This document shows, piece after piece, positions 1 to 11,757 of a stretch of DNA of 64,000 nucleotides. The notes beneath the pieces are model-generated. The model searched no databases and was not told the origin of the DNA. It worked only from the letters and a program-made list of their open reading frames with translations. A program made the position numbers and the translations under genes. This DNA comes from Takakia lepidozioides (taxonomy: Eukaryota; Streptophyta; Takakiopsida; Takakiales; Takakiaceae). How positions within the stretch are numbered: position 1 is the stretch's first letter; every line of letters begins with the position of its first letter. The stretch is taken from the NCBI GenBank assembly GCA_030704615.1, contig CM060732.1, positions 53,923,053-53,987,052 on the forward strand, given 5' to 3'.

Positions 1-198
1 CTGGCCATTGCTTTTGGGCTCATCAGCACGCCCCCTGGGATGCCTGTTTACATCATCAAGAATCTCCGGGTGTGTGGTGACTGCCATACAGCCACCAAGT
101 TCATCTCGAAGATTGTCCGGCGAGCAATTGTTGTACGGGATGCCAACCGCTTCCACCACTTCCAAGATGGGGTTTGTTCTTGTGGGGATTACTGGTGA
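1..198 (+). CDS. DYW-type pentatricopeptide repeat protein, C-terminal end (partial)
   Basis: The reading frame is open from base 1 to a TGA at 196-198 and encodes 65 residues. It contains the hallmark end of the DYW cytidine-deaminase domain: [19 protein letters not shown], then [12 protein letters not shown], then CSCGDYW directly before the stop. The CxDCH pair and the final CSCGDYW are zinc ligands or structural residues in this family. DYW PPR proteins act in mitochondria or plastids, bind specific organelle transcripts and edit C to U. The PPR repeats that would reveal the target lie left of the window. The final motif is intact and no lesion is visible, so this is probably a functional gene. 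The family assignment is firm; the target transcript is unknown. Confidence 0.95.
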   Translation: MAIAFGLISTPPGMPVYIIKNLRVCGDCHTATKFISKIVRRAIVVRDANRFHHFQDGVCSCGDYW

Positions 199-3100
199 AT
201 CAGGATGAAATTCTGAATTTGTGAAGGACGAAAGGTGTCTTTGTAACCAAATGAATTTGGAAGGACATGTGCCATTGTGTGTGAGAGTCAGACCCACTCC
301 TCTGTGGGCATCCCAGGGCGATGATCACAATTAGGGATCCTTGGACAACAGTACTGAAGTGGTCAAAAACCTTATTGCAGTGGAGTTGTCTTTCCTCGCA
401 ACTAAAGGATGCAGCTAAGTTCTGTCGCATTAAGTTGAAGTGAGTACCATGGACCAGCAATCAAAGCAAGTAGAAGGTTTGCAAGACCTCTCATTTGAAC
501 CAGATCATGCTTCAGGGGCTGTGTTGGTTATGGCTTGGCAAATCACTTTATTTCAGGTTGAGTGTTTCCCTGTGCTTGTTTGTTGACACTGAAGGAACAA
601 GCCCTGCATGGTTGAACTGTTGAACTGACAAAAGGAGAGGTGAATGGATATCTGGTGGCTGTTGAACAAAGTGAGGAGACATTATGTCCTCATGGGCTGT
701 CATTTGTGAGGATCTAAGGCTGAATATTTCTGTGAAACGAAGTTGCTCTTGGGAGTAAATCAGGTTTCATATATCTGTAAGATCGGACTTTACAACTCAG
801 CCCAACTGCCTGCATTGAGTCTCAAACCCGAAATACTACGAGCTGCCTTAGACTACATAGCTTCAACTGTAGCATGTGGGTGTGACAAGGCAACCTGATC
901 TTGGAAGATAGTAATAGGGGAACTAGAGATTTTTCTTTCCAAGTCTTCGAGCAGAGGCAGTGTGCTTGGTACCTACTGCAGTGATTGAAGCATGTCTCTT
1001 GATACCTGTATCATCAAATTTGAAGACATTCAGAGGAACTGAAGCAGAGGAACTGAAGCTGAGGATTCATGTGAAAGTATGCACTATGCACTGTGGCGTC
1101 ATGTGGAAGTAGTAACAGGAAGTGCTACATTGAAAGTGGGAGTGAGCCCCAAAAGATGTGTGAGGAAGACTAGATGCTCAGAGGCTGAGTGGGAAACAAC
1201 AAATGTCTCAACACGTTTTGGCGACTGCCTCCACTTGCCATTGATGTTGATAGAGAGAAGTGCGGAGTACATGTCTTCATCACTGGTTTTTCGCTCCTAA
1301 TCATTGAAACAAAGTTGTGGAAGCGGTGGGCAAGGTGGCAGTGAAGCATGGAAATGACAGATAGAAGGGCATCATTGACGCTTTTGTTGGAGCTAGAGAA
1401 CAGAAGAAAAAGTATCATAAAGTGAGCAAGCCTCAAAGAAACAAACAACATTGCCTGTACCATTTTTGCAATCTGCTTGCTTCTCTGCAGCACTGATGGA
1501 TGAATAACAGTGAAGATACAGTCCTTCTGAATGAACATTCGGTCCCATGGATGACCACATGCATAAGAAAGAACTTTGAGAGAGAACCCACCTGGCTGAT
1601 AGGGGTGGGAAAGAAGAGAGGCCATAGAAAAATCTTGGGAAGATTGGGAGGAGTGGTAAGAGAGCAGCCGAACTGGTTTGTGGAACAAGGGATAGTGAGC
1701 ATTTGGCTATGGCAGCTGGATGTGCAACGGTCTGTTCCCTGGCTGTTGCAACTACAGGTCTTCAGCAGCGCCCTCACTCTTGTCAGCAGGTACGCCTGCA
1801 CATTCTGGGTGTGTTATGGAGTTTTTGAGGTAACTGGCTGCGGTGGCGAGGATTGAATATGCTACAGCTAGGGTAGGAGAGAGTAAGAGGCGAGAGCTGT
1901 CATAGCTGGAATTAGGAGAAGATGCATTTGAGTAGTTGTGGGAGTCGCGCCCCATCTTTCACTCAGGTGTCCTGTAACGAGTTGAAATGTGGAGATCTCC
2001 TGTGTAATTCACATGTGTGTTTCCATGCTTGCTTTGTTAGTGGCATTGTATCCAATTTTGAAAGTGGAGTAATTGAATGCACGGTTGTTTGCTGTCAGAT
2101 AAGTTGGTCCTTAGTATCAGTAATATTGTAGTCCAGCATAATGCCTTCGAGACTGCCGAAGCTCGAGTTCGAATAAGGATCCTTTTGGCCCGTACGGCTC
2201 CTTGTTCAGAGCGCATTCTAGAAATTTTGCAGCACAGCACCTCTGCACTGATGCTTTTTTGTTCATTCGTCAGCGCTTGGGAGAGCATAGTGGATAAATC
2301 CGCACAAGCGCACTCCATTTGCTCGCAGAAGCGATGCATGCTGAGTTTTAATTTAGCTTCATAGTTGAAGCACGAAGCTTTGAGAAAACATATCACATGA
2401 ACGCTTATGTTACCGCTTTGCAAGCGTTCGGTTCAACGGATTCCTGCTGAATTGTCAGTGTGGTGGAACTTGTGAAGATGAACGATGAATTGCATTACTC
2501 ACCAAGGCGGCACTTAACATGAGGGCTGTGACTAATGGGGCAAGGCTTGGAGCAGGCACAGATGTGGACAAGGAGCCATGGTCCTCCTACACAAATCAGT
2601 AGCGTCTGTCTACGCTGTTTGGTCTTCGAGGTTCTCTGGGTCCCACTCTATGAATCGCTCCTATGGGGGCGACTGCCCTTTTTTATTCCAGTTCTTTTCA
2701 CCCACTTTTGACTGGATGACACCCTTGGAGTTTACTTTGCCAATCTTAAGTCTTTCTCTTGGTTTTGCTTTTGCATCCAAGTGGGGAGAAGACCACAGCA
2801 TTGACAGACCAGCATTGGAAAGACTGTTTGGGAGACCAGTAATACATATTTAATTGTGATTGTGTTCCTTCCAGTGTTGATATATATATATATATATATT
2901 GCCACAGTGTCCTTTGTACAGGAAAGATTGCCAGTTACAACAACGTTTTTTCAATGGGCTCTCGGATCAGTGGGACAGAAGTATCACGAAAATATTGTTT
3001 GCTTGTGTACAATTGTAGTCGGAAGAATTGGGGAGTTCAAAATGTCTGAAGGCCAAACCTGAATGTGTGTATAGTTTTCTCTGGGTACTGTGACTTTTTA

Positions 3101-3230
3101 GAAGAGGATTCTGTATGCTTGTGTCTTGTGTATGTTTTTGTGAGATAGAGAGGCCGGAGAGGAAGGGTGACATGCAATCTTGACTAGGAGTAACAAGGAT
3201 TTGGTGGTTTTGTGGTGAGAGGGCAGGAAG
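199..3230. other. 3' flank of the PPR gene and intergenic DNA
   Basis: I see no convincing coding exon here. The first part is presumably the PPR 3' UTR. A TA dinucleotide run lies at 2879-2899. A weak candidate first exon starts with ATG at 2578, in the context GAGCCATGG, and has a hydrophobic, serine-rich N-terminus. It could encode the transit peptide of the gene that begins at 3231, but no splice link can be demonstrated. Confidence 0.4.
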
Positions 3231-4697
3231 CAGAAAGTCCAAGTGGCAGCAGGGCTTGGGCCAGGTGCAGAGAAGGCCTTCCAGACCACAGTAGAAGTGG
3301 ATCGCTTGATCGACAATCTTCGAGAAACTGAGCAGGAAAAAGTAATTGGCTACATCTCTGCGGGCTTCACATAGAGACTATAAGTGTACTTTTGATCACC
3401 TGTCAACTCTAAGTTTAGATTTGAAGTGATATGGAAGTTTCTCAGTTACACATGCTTTCCACCTTCTACTGCTCAAAGATGACTCAAGCAAAAAGACTCA
3501 GCACAGTGAGCAGAAGGTGGTTTACTTGATGTTGGTGGAAATTGTCAGGCTACTTCATAATCTGCCTATAAAGAGGTTTGAGGACAAACAGTGTGCCTGA
3601 ACTTGGTGACCTTCCTGTATTTGCACTCACTTCGGCACGAGTCTTTTTCTGTTTACTTAATCTTCCAGTCATTACCTGAAGAACCATTGTGGGAGTTGGC
3701 GCTGGGTTACAGTTGCCGCAGGTGATCTCTGAGAATGTGCTCTCATTTGATTCTGCATTTTGGCTACGTCTTGCTAACCGAGCAGACCTTTGCAAATCCA
3801 AACATGATCAGGTAACTGTTGATGCAATTTTTATCACTTCATGCATGTGCGATGTATGGTGATGTTGTTGGCCTGATACTGGTCACCTTTGTATGATCAA
3901 GATCAAACTCTATTACTTTTTCAGATAGTTGGCTATAGCTATCTGACTGCATTGTGTATGTATGAGAACATGATTTCTCCCACATGACTGTCAGGGAGGT
4001 ATTGCTAAGCCTGAATAGTGAAAGACTGCTACAGTTCATTGTCGAGTGTTTCAGCTTTGATGTGTGTATGAAGTGGTAATGCAGAAGGGCTATGAGCTGC
4101 TTGCCTCACAAATTATGACTGTTGTGGAGCACATTGTTCAGAAGACAAAGGTGTGTACTATCTCGTGTTCCCATCTTCAAAGTATAATGCATTACCCAAT
4201 CTTTCAGCTCAGGAGCCACTTGTTGGATTGCTTCTCGATAACTGCAGTATCTTGGTGTGTGAAACGTGGCGAATGTTCTTTCAGGAAAAAATTGAGTCTT
4301 CAACAGATATATTGAAGTCAATTTTGAGTCCGTTGATTGAATCAGATGGAGAAATTATCTGGCCCCCTCGCAACCAACAGAGCCTCATCGATATGCGAAA
4401 GGTATGCATTCTTTATAGTAAGGTTGGTTATCCTTCCTCTCTCTCTTTCTCTTTCTCTTTGCACATTTCCGCTCAAACTGGGCGCGGGGTCAATGGCCAC
4501 AAGGCTACGGCAAACAACGTCTTATGAGTACAATCTTTCTCTTTGCACATGTCTAGGAACTGAAATGCCTTATGAGGTGTTATTTGTGCTAGCTGGATTT
4601 GACCGGTCCTGGTGGGTCTCAGGAAGTTGAGCTAAGGGAGAAGGACAATTTTCTGGATGAAAGCTTTCTAGCTGAGGTCAGCGCACAGTTGCGGCAG
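3231..4697 (+). CDS. Conserved plant protein of unknown function, probably plastid-targeted; five internal exons, 3' end missing
   Basis: Five exons can be read, all joined in phase 0 by GT-AG introns: about 3231-3341, 3722-3811, 4085-4150, 4285-4401 and 4623-4697. Together they encode a continuous product containing AEKAFQTTVEVDRLIDNLRE, VISENVLSFDSAFWLRLANR, EKIESSTDILKSILSPLIE, EIIWPPRNQQ and FLDESFLAEVSAQLRQ. From memory this closely follows a single-copy, plant-wide family of unknown function that is predicted to be chloroplast-targeted. In that family a further C-terminal half of roughly 130 residues follows. Here the last donor (CAG|GTGAGC at 4697/4698) is followed by 180 bases of intron, the N gap and transposons, and no later exon was found. 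The transit-peptide exon is also not identified. The exon structure is well supported; the family name is unknown and the localisation is inferred. Confidence 0.72.
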
Positions 4698-4881
4698 GTG
4701 AGCATCCCTCTAAACATCTTTTCCTTGGGGTTCTGCTCAACAATCCGTGTGGTCATCTTCACTGGCCTTCTCACTATGCCTCCCAAAAATCAGTGCAAAA
4801 AGTGAGGAAAGTGGTAATTCTCAGTTCGTCTTGTTGCTGGGACGCCACTCTACTGCTTTCTGGGGAGATCCCCATAACACG

Positions 4882-5381
4882 NNNNNNNNNNNNNNNNNNN
4901 NNNNNNNNNNNNNNNNNNNNNNNNNNNNNNNNNNNNNNNNNNNNNNNNNNNNNNNNNNNNNNNNNNNNNNNNNNNNNNNNNNNNNNNNNNNNNNNNNNNN
5001 NNNNNNNNNNNNNNNNNNNNNNNNNNNNNNNNNNNNNNNNNNNNNNNNNNNNNNNNNNNNNNNNNNNNNNNNNNNNNNNNNNNNNNNNNNNNNNNNNNNN
5101 NNNNNNNNNNNNNNNNNNNNNNNNNNNNNNNNNNNNNNNNNNNNNNNNNNNNNNNNNNNNNNNNNNNNNNNNNNNNNNNNNNNNNNNNNNNNNNNNNNNN
5201 NNNNNNNNNNNNNNNNNNNNNNNNNNNNNNNNNNNNNNNNNNNNNNNNNNNNNNNNNNNNNNNNNNNNNNNNNNNNNNNNNNNNNNNNNNNNNNNNNNNN
5301 NNNNNNNNNNNNNNNNNNNNNNNNNNNNNNNNNNNNNNNNNNNNNNNNNNNNNNNNNNNNNNNNNNNNNNNNNNNNNNNNN
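4882..5381. other. Assembly gap of 500 Ns
   Basis: An uninterrupted run of exactly 500 N. The round number suggests a placeholder of unknown true length. It falls between the truncated conserved gene and the first palindrome array, as expected where palindromic repeats break assembly. Confidence 0.98.
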
Positions 5382-5395
5382 TTCAGCGAGGCGAA

Positions 5396-5695
5396 ACCTT
5401 AGTAGTGTAGAAGCGACCGCCACCTTATCGGTCGCTTCATTTTTTTTTTTAAAACAACAGCCAGTAATGGCGGTCGCCCCATTTCCAAAAATAAAAACGA
5501 CCGCCAGAAATGGCGGTCGCTGCATTCTAAATAATAAACATTACAGCGACCGCCAGAAATGGTGGTCGGGGAGAATGACTGGGAGTTTATATGCACACAC
5601 CCCCCCCCCCCCCCCCTCATTCCTCGCTCCGCGCGCAGGGCAGACCTCGTAGAAGCGACCACCACCTTGGCGGTCGCTCCATTTAAATAAAAATG
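5396..5695. repeat. Palindrome array, 3' side of hAT copy 1
   Basis: Repeated imperfect palindromes with arms GCGACCGCC and GGCGGTCGC and a 5-7 base centre lie near 5406, 5462, 5507, 5549 and 5654. T-rich or A-rich spacers separate them. One copy of a longer module, with TTATATG, a poly-C run and CATTCCTCGCTCC, lies at 5568-5650. The array runs straight into the 3' flank of the minus-strand transposase copy 1. The same flank next to the same kind of array recurs at 10290-10600 for copy 2, so the array is part of the element. Confidence 0.85.
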
Positions 5696-5959
5696 AATGC
5701 ACAATTGGAAGCATGACACAATTGTTCTCCATTCCACAAGCAAATCACCGAACACAAACATGAGCAAATGACGGTGCATTTTGCCGACATTTTGGCTGGT
5801 ATACACATGGGCAACATCTTTTATTTTCCAACACATACACAACAACAATACAAATACTCATAGTGACAATGATCACACTGATATTACTTCACTACAGAAA
5901 AGTAAACATGTTCACTAAAATGTGCTGATGCATGCCTACAGCTGTTTTGCTTCAATTCT

Positions 5960-8510
5960 TTCTACTGCTTCGACGGCGGAACGAAGAAGATCCTAATCAT
6001 AATGCTCCGATGGGTTGAAAATCGGGGTCACCCTCAACTTCACCACCATTGCCATGATCAGTGTTGGAATCGTCCTCCCTATCCGACCTCATATGTCCAG
6101 GCCTTTGAATCTGCAAGCGACACGAACCACATTTAGTTCTCTCTGAGGTTGACTCACACTCCGGTCTTGAATACCATCCACGGTATCTGGCATGTTTGTG
6201 GGCCGATCGCCTACAAAATGTTGGACTATTTTTTGTCGTTTATGGACTTGGGACGCAATCGAAGGTTGTCTCGAAAGAGGTACCGGAAGGGGGTCTGCCC
6301 GAGATGGACCGGCATTAGATGGTCCGGCATGTGAGGAACCACGGGTCTGCTGCGCAATACGTCGGTTAAGGTGGAATTGTAGTGGCAGGTTGTCATCATC
6401 CGAGGCTTCAACTTCCGACCGGTCCAATGCAGCAGAATGATGCGTGCGTGAGGAAAACAGATCAACCTTGTTGCTCATTAATGCCCATTGTGTTGATGGG
6501 GAGCTGGATTGGTTTTGGCACTGTGGTGGAGCTGGTCATATCGGTGAGGCATGATCCCGTCCCGTCAACTGTACAATGGGTTCGACACCATCGTTTGTAT
6601 GAACAGGGTTGTGTACGTCCCTCGGTCCTGGAAGTTCATCACCCCTAAGCTCCATTTTGGGCACTACCGGTGGCTTCAGCGTGTAGTGGGGGGCGAGGGT
6701 CGACCCCAACTTTATTTTGAGAACCATGCTCTGGGGATGACACAATTGCAGCTTCACCTTCATCTGCGATACGTACTTCTTCAAGAAAATTATCAAAGGT
6801 CGGCTGGATATAAGCATCATCATCTATGAATGTAAACGGGTCATACGCATTTTCGGGAGCATCATCGGATCCATCTTCACTATCGGAGGCAAATGATTCC
6901 CTCTGAGATGATTCTTTATGAGACTCAGTATCGTCACTTATCGAATCAGCCTCAGAAACAGAGTCTTCGGAATGGAAATTCCTCTCATACCATGCTGCAG
7001 CATCATCCGCTGTCCTCTCACGTAGCAGTCGGCAATTGATATACATATACATCAATTTGTCAGCCCTCGCAGGATTCAACCTGTTGCGAATCTTGTTGTG
7101 AACAAATGAGTATTTGCTCCAATTGCGATCGCAAGATAAGGCAGAGCACACTTGAGCAAGAATACGCTTCGCAATGGGAGCCAATGTTCTTACTCCAGCT
7201 CCAATCAGATCCCACCATTCATGTGGCAACATATTGAGCTCTTTTGGATCCGGCATATCCTCAAAAGGGTCACGGCGATCTGAGAAGCATTGGTACTCGG
7301 ATATAGCTCTCTCTGCATGGTTCAGTGGAGCCAGTCGCATGAGCACTCGCACGAGGCCGGCCTTGGCATCAGTATCGTCTCGGAGCATGGCATTGTCGAG
7401 TAACAATGGATGAGAAAAACCCTGCATAATGCAAGTCCGTTCGAACCATCGAACGACGGTCGTAAAATGCATCCTCAACACTGTCCGCAAGTTCAGGTTC
7501 CAAGGAGAAGGGATGATGTCTCAAGGATTGGACGTGTTCCTCAAGATTTTGCATTAGTAACCATGCCTTGCCCATTACTAGTTGTTTTCCATCAAACTCC
7601 CGCAAGACGATTAACACCGGCTCTACCATATAAACAAAGTTTTCACATTTCTTCCAGAAATCATCGCTGCGAATGCTATTTCGAACTTTTCGACTTTTGC
7701 CCAATGATTTGGCTTTTCTGGAGTCCCGCAATGTCCGTGTGTACGCATCCTATTGAGGATCGATGATGGTGTGCTCCAGACTGCTCTTCACCGTCACCAA
7801 CCGATCCACCATCAAGAAGTTAGTGGCAAAACGAGTTTCGTCTAAATTTCAGATGTTGTATTTGGGTTCGTGCCTCCTGTATATTGTCAAAAGGATGTGG
7901 TGTGTGCGGATGAACCACAAAACAGTCTTCGCTTGCTTGACAAGTTGTTTCACCCACTATTCTTTTCCCCAATCTTCCAAAAGGAGGTCAAGGATATGAG
8001 CAGCACAACCTTGATAGTACATATGGGGATAACGTGCCAACAACATGTCTACAATGTTTCTCATGTTAGCGGCATTGTCTGTGCATATTTGCACGATTCT
8101 ATCACTTCCGACATGTTCGATGAAGTTCGTCAATAGTTGGCATTGATAACGTCTATCTTTCTTCTCGCCGCTAGTGTCAACCGATCCCAAGAATTGTTCC
8201 CCAGCTGGACATACGAGCATGACATTGAACAACGGTCTGTTTGTAACATAACTCCAACCATCGGCACATATAGTGCTTCCATATTTTCTGATGCACTTGC
8301 CCGTCCTATCGTTGACCTTTTGGGTTAACCTCGGTCATGGCGTCTTCTAGCAATCATGTGCGGAGATTGTGATAAGTCGGAGGCACGTACGTGGATTTGG
8401 AGTCCGAGGTTGCTCTAACGGCAGAAACAAATGCGGAAGTCTTGCCACATCAAATGGTATGTTGGCCCTGAACGAGTTTGAGTATGTGTCAAAATAGTTC
8501 ATAAAAGCTA
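5960..8510 (-). pseudogene. hAT-like (DUF659-type) transposase, copy 1, 5'-truncated
   Basis: Read on the minus strand this encodes the core of a plant hAT transposase. It has the first catalytic Asp in ICADGWS (about 8255), the second Asp in IVQICTDNAANM (about 8085), the block RYPHMYYQGCAAHILDLLL, and a C-terminal dimerisation region with LPHEWWDLIGAG and RNRLNPARADKLMY. A long polar, proline-rich tail follows. The frame is broken by several shifts, and the BED zinc finger is absent because the copy stops near 8510. The residue expected as catalytic Glu in the CxRNWS motif is Asp here (SCDRNWS), whereas copy 3 has SCERNWS. The roughly 290 bases after the coding end (5680-5960) nearly match those after copy 2. 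It is non-functional. Confidence 0.85.
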
Positions 8511-8689
8511 ATTTTATAGAATAAAATGATCATGGAAGCCAGATGAGGGCCTATGGAAGCATTCTGCAACAACCTCACAGAAATCGCAGCAAAAAAAACC
8601 CCCCACCCAACCAATGGTCTCATTCTCCACGTGATTACGTGTCGTGGAATAATGAAATGTCACGCACACAGAAGTTGTGTAGAGAGGAA

Positions 8690-10330
8690 GTGAGGGGAGA
8701 ATGAGCCTCCCATGGCTTATATGCCCCCCCCCCATTCCTCGGGCCACGTGCAGGGCGAACCTTCTAGAAACGACCGCCAACTTGGTGGTCGCTCCATTTT
8801 TCAAAAATAAAATAAATAAGCGACCACCAACATAGGCGGTCGCTACGTTTACAAAGACATTAAGAATTGAAGCGACCGCATGTAATGGCGGTCGCTTCAT
8901 TTCGAAAGAAAAGAAATGGAAAAATCGTCATTTATAAAACTAATAATTATAGCGATCGCCAGTCATGGCGGTCGCTCCATTTCCAACAAAATTTTAATAA
9001 AAGCGACCGCCAGTAGTGGCGGTCGCTGGATTTACAAAAACAAAACAATCGATTTTCCTCCAAAAAACAGAGAAGCGACCGCCTGTAATGGCGGTCGCTT
9101 CATTTTCAAAAACATTTAAATAAAAGCGACCGCCAGTAATGGCGGTCGTTTTTTTTTCTAAATAAAAAAAATAAAAAAACGACCGCCATGTATACCCCCC
9201 CCCCCCCCCCTCATTCCTCGCTCCACGCGCAGGACAGACCTCGTAGAAGTGACCGACACCTTTACACGGTCGCTCCATTTTTTTTAAAAAACGACCGCCA
9301 GTAATGGCGGTCGCCCCATTTCCAAAAATAAAAAAATAAAAACGACCGCCAGTAATTGCGGTCGCTGCATTTAAAAAAATAACCATTACAGGGACCGCCA
9401 AAAATGGCGGTCGCTGCATTTTGCAAAAACAAAAACTGCCAATAATGGAAGTGAGGGGAGAATGACTGGGAGCTTATATGCCCCCCCCCCCCCCCCCCCC
9501 CCTTCCTCGCTCCACGGGCAGGGCAGACCTCGTAGAAGCAACCGCCACCTTTGCGGTCGCTCCATTTAAGTAAATAAAAAACGACCGCCATTACTGGCGG
9601 TCGCTGCATTTAAAAAAATAACCATTACAGGGACTGCCAGAAATGGCGGTCGCTGCATTTTGTAAAAACAAAAACTGCCAATAATGGAAGTGACGGGAGA
9701 AAGACTGGGAGCTTATATGCCCCTCCCGCCTCATTCCTCGCTCCACACGCAGGGCAGACCTCGTAGAAGCGACCGCCACCTTGGCGGTCGCTCCATTTAA
9801 AAACAAAAAAAAAGGACCGCCACAAATGGTGGTCGCTCCATTTCGCGAAAAAAAAGAAAAAAAACCATCGCCAGTAATGGCGGTCGCTGCATTTAAAGAA
9901 AGAACAATTACAACGACCCCCAGTATGGGCGGTCACTGCATTTACAAAAACAAAAAAAAACTTCAAGCGACTGCCAGTAATGGAAGTGAGGGGAGAATGA
10001 GTCCGAGCTTATATGACCCCCTCCCCCCGCCTCACTCCTCGCTCCATGCGCAGGGCATACCTCGTAAAAGCGACCGCCACCTTGGTAGTCGTTCAAAAAT
10101 CCCAAAAACACGACCGCAAAATATGGCGGTCGATCCATTTTCCAAAATTTAAAAAACAACCGACTGCCACTATTGGCGGTCGCTGGATTTTCAGAAAAAA
10201 TAGAAATTAAATCGACCATAATTTTACGAAGAAACAAAAGACGATCGCTATTACATCGCGTTCACTGTATTTACAAAAATAAAAAAACAAATGCGACCGC
10301 CAGTGATGCCGGTCGCTGCATTAAAATAAA
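8690..10330. repeat. Large palindrome array between hAT copies 1 and 2
   Basis: At least 20 imperfect palindromes of the form GCGACCGCC-(4-7)-GGCGGTCGC occur here, for example near 8767, 8819, 8872, 8951, 9003, 9073, 9125, 9290, 9342, 9391, 9581, 9631, 9768, 9867 and 10294. Neighbours are commonly 49-53 bp apart. The centres are usually AGTAAT-like. Superimposed is a longer module, with GGGGAGAATGA, CTTATATGCC, a poly-C run and CATTCCTCGCTCCACGCG, seen near 8690, 9190, 9450, 9690 and 9985. The array probably contains the 5' border of copy 1 and the 3' border of copy 2 fused together. Confidence 0.88.
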
Positions 10331-10590
10331 AATGAATGCACAGTTGGAAGCATGACACAATTGTTCTCCATTCCACAAGCAAATCACCGAACACAAACAT
10401 GAGCAAGTGACGGTGCCTTTGGCCGACATTTTGGCTGGTATACACATGGGCAACATCTTTTATTTTCCAACACATACACAACAACAATACAAATACTCAT
10501 AGTGACAATGATCACACTGATATTACTTCACTACAGAAAAGTAAACATGTCCACTAAAATGTGCCGATGCATGCCTACAGCTGTTTTGCT

Positions 10591-11732
10591 TCAATTCTTT
10601 CTACTGCTTTGACGGCGGAACGAAAAAGATCCTAATTCTAATGCTCCGATGGGTTGAAAATCGGGGTCACCCTCGACTTCACCACCATTGCCATGATCAG
10701 TGCTGGAATCGTCCTCCCTATCCGACCTCATATGTCCAGGCCTTTGAATCTGCAAGCGACCTCGAACCACATTTAGTTCTCTCTGAGGTCGACTCTCACT
10801 CCGGTCTTGAATATCATCCACGGTATCTGGCCTGTTTGTGGGCCGATCGCCTACAAAAGGTTGGACTATTCTTTGTCGTTTATGGACTTGGGACGCAATC
10901 GAAGGTGGTCTCGAAGGAGGTACCGGAGGGGGGTCTGCCCGAGATGGACCGGCATTAGATGGTCCGACATGTGAGGAACCACGGGTCTGTTGCGCAATAC
11001 GTCGGTTAAGGTGGAATTGTAGTGGCAGATTGTCATCATCCGAGGCTTCAACTTCCGTCCGATCCAGTGCAGCAGAATGATGCGTGCGTGTGGAAAACAG
11101 ATCAACCCTGTTGCTCCTTAATGCCCGTTGTGTTGATGGGGAGCTGGATCGGTTTTGGCATTGTGGTGGAGTTGGTCGTATCGGTGAGGCATGATCCCGT
11201 CCCGTCGACTGTACAATGGGTTCGACACCATCGTTTGTATGAACAGGGTTGCGTACGTCCCTCGGTCCTGGAAGTTCATCACCCCTAAGCTCCATTGGGG
11301 CACTACAGGTGACTTCAGCGTGTGGTGGAGGGCGAGGGTCGACCCCAACTTCATTTTGAGAACCATGTTTTGGGGATGACACAATTGCAGCTTCATCTTC
11401 ATCTGCGATACGCACTTCTTCAAGAAGATTATCAAAGCTCGACTGGATATAAGCATCATCATCTATGAATGTAAACGGGTCATACGCATTTTCGAGAGCA
11501 TCATCGGATCCATCTTCACTATCGGAGCCAGATGATTCCCTCTAATATGATTCTCTCTGAAGCTCAATATCGTCACTCAGAGTCTTCGAAATGGAAATTC
11601 CTCTCATACCATGCTGCAGCATCATCCGCTGCCCTCTCACGTAGCAGTCGGCAATTGGTATACATATACACCAATTTGTCAACCTTCGCGGGATTCAACC
11701 TGTTGCGAAGCTCCAATTGCGTTCGCAAGATG
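10591..11732 (-). pseudogene. hAT-like transposase copy 2, 3' part (C-terminal region)
   Basis: The minus-strand frame 11415-10591 encodes the polar, acidic and proline-rich tail, including RIVQPFVGDRPTNRPDT and SDREDDSSTDHGNGGEVEG, ending at a stop at 10591. Upstream, at 11573-11730, is the dimerisation segment RNRLNPAKVDKLVYMYTNCR. It is shorter than in copy 1 because about 25 bases after the CERNW motif are missing. The coding sequence is then interrupted by Ty3 element A at 11738 and resumes at 23025. The tail is close to copy 1 over several hundred bases, so copies 1 and 2 are recent relatives. Confidence 0.85.
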
Positions 11733-11737
11733 AGGCA

Positions 11738-11757
11738 TGTCGAGCGGCTTTTACTCA
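11738..11757 (-). repeat. Element A 3' LTR remnant (20 bp)
   Basis: Only 20 bases identical to 22143-22162 remain. The next base inward already belongs to the end of a coding region, so the rest of this LTR and the polypurine tract have been deleted. The flanking target duplication AGGCA is intact, which places the deletion inside the element. Confidence 0.7.

Noticed and set aside
2037-2423. A 128-codon minus-strand frame near the PPR gene
   Set aside because: No motif, low-complexity composition and no splice context; probably chance.
4055-4084. Alternative exon start at TTTCAG|CTTTGA
   Set aside because: It would place a TGA in frame. The acceptor at 4084 keeps phase 0 and the conserved sequence.
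4747-5652. Long open frames across the N gap
   Set aside because: They are open only because unknown bases cannot contain stops.
8690-10330. Regular short repeats with spacers, suggestive of a CRISPR array
   Set aside because: The genome is a plant nuclear one, the repeats are palindromes of variable sequence, the spacers are AT-rich and similar to each other, and there are no cas genes.
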